64,000 nucleotides of DNA from Glutamicibacter sp. MNS18 (GTDB lineage Bacteria; Actinomycetota; Actinomycetes; Actinomycetales; Micrococcaceae). Within the stretch, counting starts at the first letter, position 1. Each line of letters starts with the position of its first letter. Below are positions 63,055-64,000 of this stretch, one piece after another. The translations under genes and the position numbers were made by a program. The notes beneath the pieces were generated by a model. It worked only from the letters and a program-made list of their open reading frames with translations, made no database searches and had not been told where the DNA came from. The stretch spans positions 157,311 through 221,310 of the forward strand of contig NZ_JAPCHW010000007.1 of NCBI RefSeq assembly GCF_026107515.2, given 5' to 3'.

Positions 63055-63471
63055 TTAGTTCTTACGGCGCTGGACCAGTCGAGTAGCGGACCACTCCCTG
63101 GAGACGCCTTCGCTGCTGGTGACATGCAAGCCGGCAGTAGGCGCATCCTGCTGGACCAGGCTCGGTGCGACATGGCCATCACGTCCCTGCTTGGGGGTCA
63201 ATAGCCAGACAACACCATTGTCCTCAAGGTTCGACAGTGCATCCATTAGCGCGTCGGCCAGGTCCCCGTCGCCATCGCGCCACCAGAAGATCACGGCATC
63301 TACAACGTCATGGTCCTCTTCCGTGAGCAGTTCAGAGCCAATCAAATCCTCGATGGACTCACGAAGGTCGTAGTCCACGTCATCGTCATATCCCAATTCC
63401 TGGACCAGGTCTTCATCTTTGAAACCCAACTTCTTCGCGGGTTCCACATTTGCCGATACGGCGTCGCTCAC
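63055..63471 (-). CDS. DUF3052 family protein
   Basis: 138-aa conserved actinobacterial protein: AKKLGFKDEDLVQELGYDDD, DLRESIEDLIGSELL, DAVIFWWRDGDGDLADALMD, GVVWLLTPKQGRDGHVAPS. Function unknown. GTG 63471 with GGAGG six to seven bases upstream is the start. It is nearly always divergent from aceE, as here. Confidence 0.93.
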   Translation of the reverse strand: MSDAVSANVEPAKKLGFKDEDLVQELGYDDDVDYDLRESIEDLIGSELLTEEDHDVVDAVIFWWRDGDGDLADALMDALSNLEDNGVVWLLTPKQGRDGHVAPSLVQQDAPTAGLHVTSSEGVSREWSATRLVQRRKN

Positions 63472-63827
63472 TTCATTCCTCCTGCTGGTGCAAAGCGTTA
63501 GTACCAACGAAACACGCTTTTGCCTGCCCATTCAAGCGCTAGCGATACAACACGCCGGTATTTTCCCTTGACCTCCGAGTGTTACATATCTCGATGTCAG
63601 GTGCATCTATAAAGATACACCTTGTCGTTGTTGTATAGCTCACTCAATTTTGGTCATTTTTCGCTTCCGGCGACGAAATCATGTCCACAAATCACGACAA
63701 GTCGAACTAGAGTTGAAGGTGAACGGACAAAGCACGCCACTCCAGTGCGCACCTGTCTGTAATCCCACTCATGTCGGTGTCTGAAACTCACCGCCGGCAT
63801 GTAGCCGCTTCAATAAAAGGAGTAACC
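63472..63827. promoter_or_regulatory. Divergent promoter region of DUF3052 and aceE
   Basis: 356 bases, less GC-rich. The inverted repeat AGGTGCATC-TATAAA-GATACACCT (63599-63622, one mismatch) is a candidate operator. TTGACC at 63569-63574 has no good -10 partner at standard spacing. AAGGAG six bases before aceE is its ribosome-binding site. Confidence 0.5.
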
Positions 63828-64000
63828 GTGGCTATCGAGGAACATATCTCCCAGATCCGTAGTGGTCTGACGTATCAGCTCTCTGATCGGGATCCGGAAG
63901 AGACCCAGGAATGGTTGGATTCTTTTGATTCGTTGATCGAGTCGCAGGGGACCGAGCGGGCCCAGTTCATTATCCGGTCGTTGTTGCAGCGGGCCGGGGC
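63828..64000 (+). CDS. aceE: Pyruvate dehydrogenase E1 component (partial, N-terminus)
   Basis: GTG 63828 with AAGGAG six bases upstream; the gene runs off the window. Visible product MAIEEHISQIRSGLTYQLSD then ETQEWLDSFDSLIESQGTE and RAQFIIRSLLQRAG matches the N-terminus of the homodimeric E1 (AceE) of actinobacteria. It decarboxylates pyruvate in the pyruvate dehydrogenase complex, using thiamine diphosphate; the cofactor site lies outside the window. Confidence 0.92.
   Translation, partial: MAIEEHISQIRSGLTYQLSDRDPEETQEWLDSFDSLIESQGTERAQFIIRSLLQRAG

Overview
The window is a chromosomal segment of a high-GC actinobacterium. The gene content and protein tails (bS16 starting [13 protein letters not shown]2469, DUF3145, DUF3052, the fabD-fabH-acpP-fabF cluster behind a PucR-type regulator, aceE) point to the Micrococcaceae, most likely an Arthrobacter or Glutamicibacter relative. 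Genus and species cannot be fixed from sequence reading alone. Most of the window is conserved core; accessory material occurs in islands that look less GC-rich.

Layout: (1) 1-8.1 kb: end of rnc, mutM, a serine hydrolase on the opposite strand, smc, an MFS exporter and ftsY. (2) 8.5-16.5 kb: OafA-type acyltransferase, lipoprotein, amtB, 3-methyladenine glycosylase, ffh, lipoprotein and a 42-residue basic protein. (3) 16.6-32.6 kb: accessory and metabolic stretch with an orphan helical protein, two paralogous acyl-CoA synthetases flanking an uncharacterised gene, secreted nuclease, VOC dioxygenase, lipoprotein, DUF3237, DUF222/HNH protein, LysE exporter, thiolase, and an orphan membrane protein coupled to a 70-residue ORF. 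(4) 33-53.3 kb: the rpsP-khpA-rimM-trmD-rplS-lepB-lepB-rnhB-DUF2469-yraN-comM-dprA-xerC neighbourhood, interrupted by a secreted serine protease/lipoprotein/LuxR block and by a glycine-betaine ABC transporter on the other strand. (5) 53.4-60 kb: DUF3145, a reductase, and the fatty-acid synthase II cluster with its regulator. (6) 60-62.5 kb: a decay zone with an amber-interrupted hydrolase, a frameshifted RelE-type toxin beside an intact antitoxin, a possible recombinase remnant and tRNA-Val. (7) 62.6-64 kb: peroxiredoxin, DUF3052 and the start of aceE.

How genes work together: ffh and ftsY are the two SRP GTPases for membrane targeting, and two signal peptidases and several lipoproteins share that export route. 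rpsP/khpA/rimM/trmD/rplS serve ribosome and tRNA maturation. yraN/comM/dprA/xerC are the DNA-processing cluster. fabD/H/acpP/F are the elongation core of type II fatty-acid synthesis, probably activated by the adjacent FasR-like protein through a 23-bp inverted repeat at 58728-58750. The best leads for unreported biology are the two-hairpin element before rimM, the conserved upstream box shared by the two acyl-CoA synthetases, the inverted repeat flanking the yraN promoter region, and the orphan genes at 16675-18039, 20323-21501 and 31087-32560. I saw no CRISPR array, intact insertion sequence or prophage.
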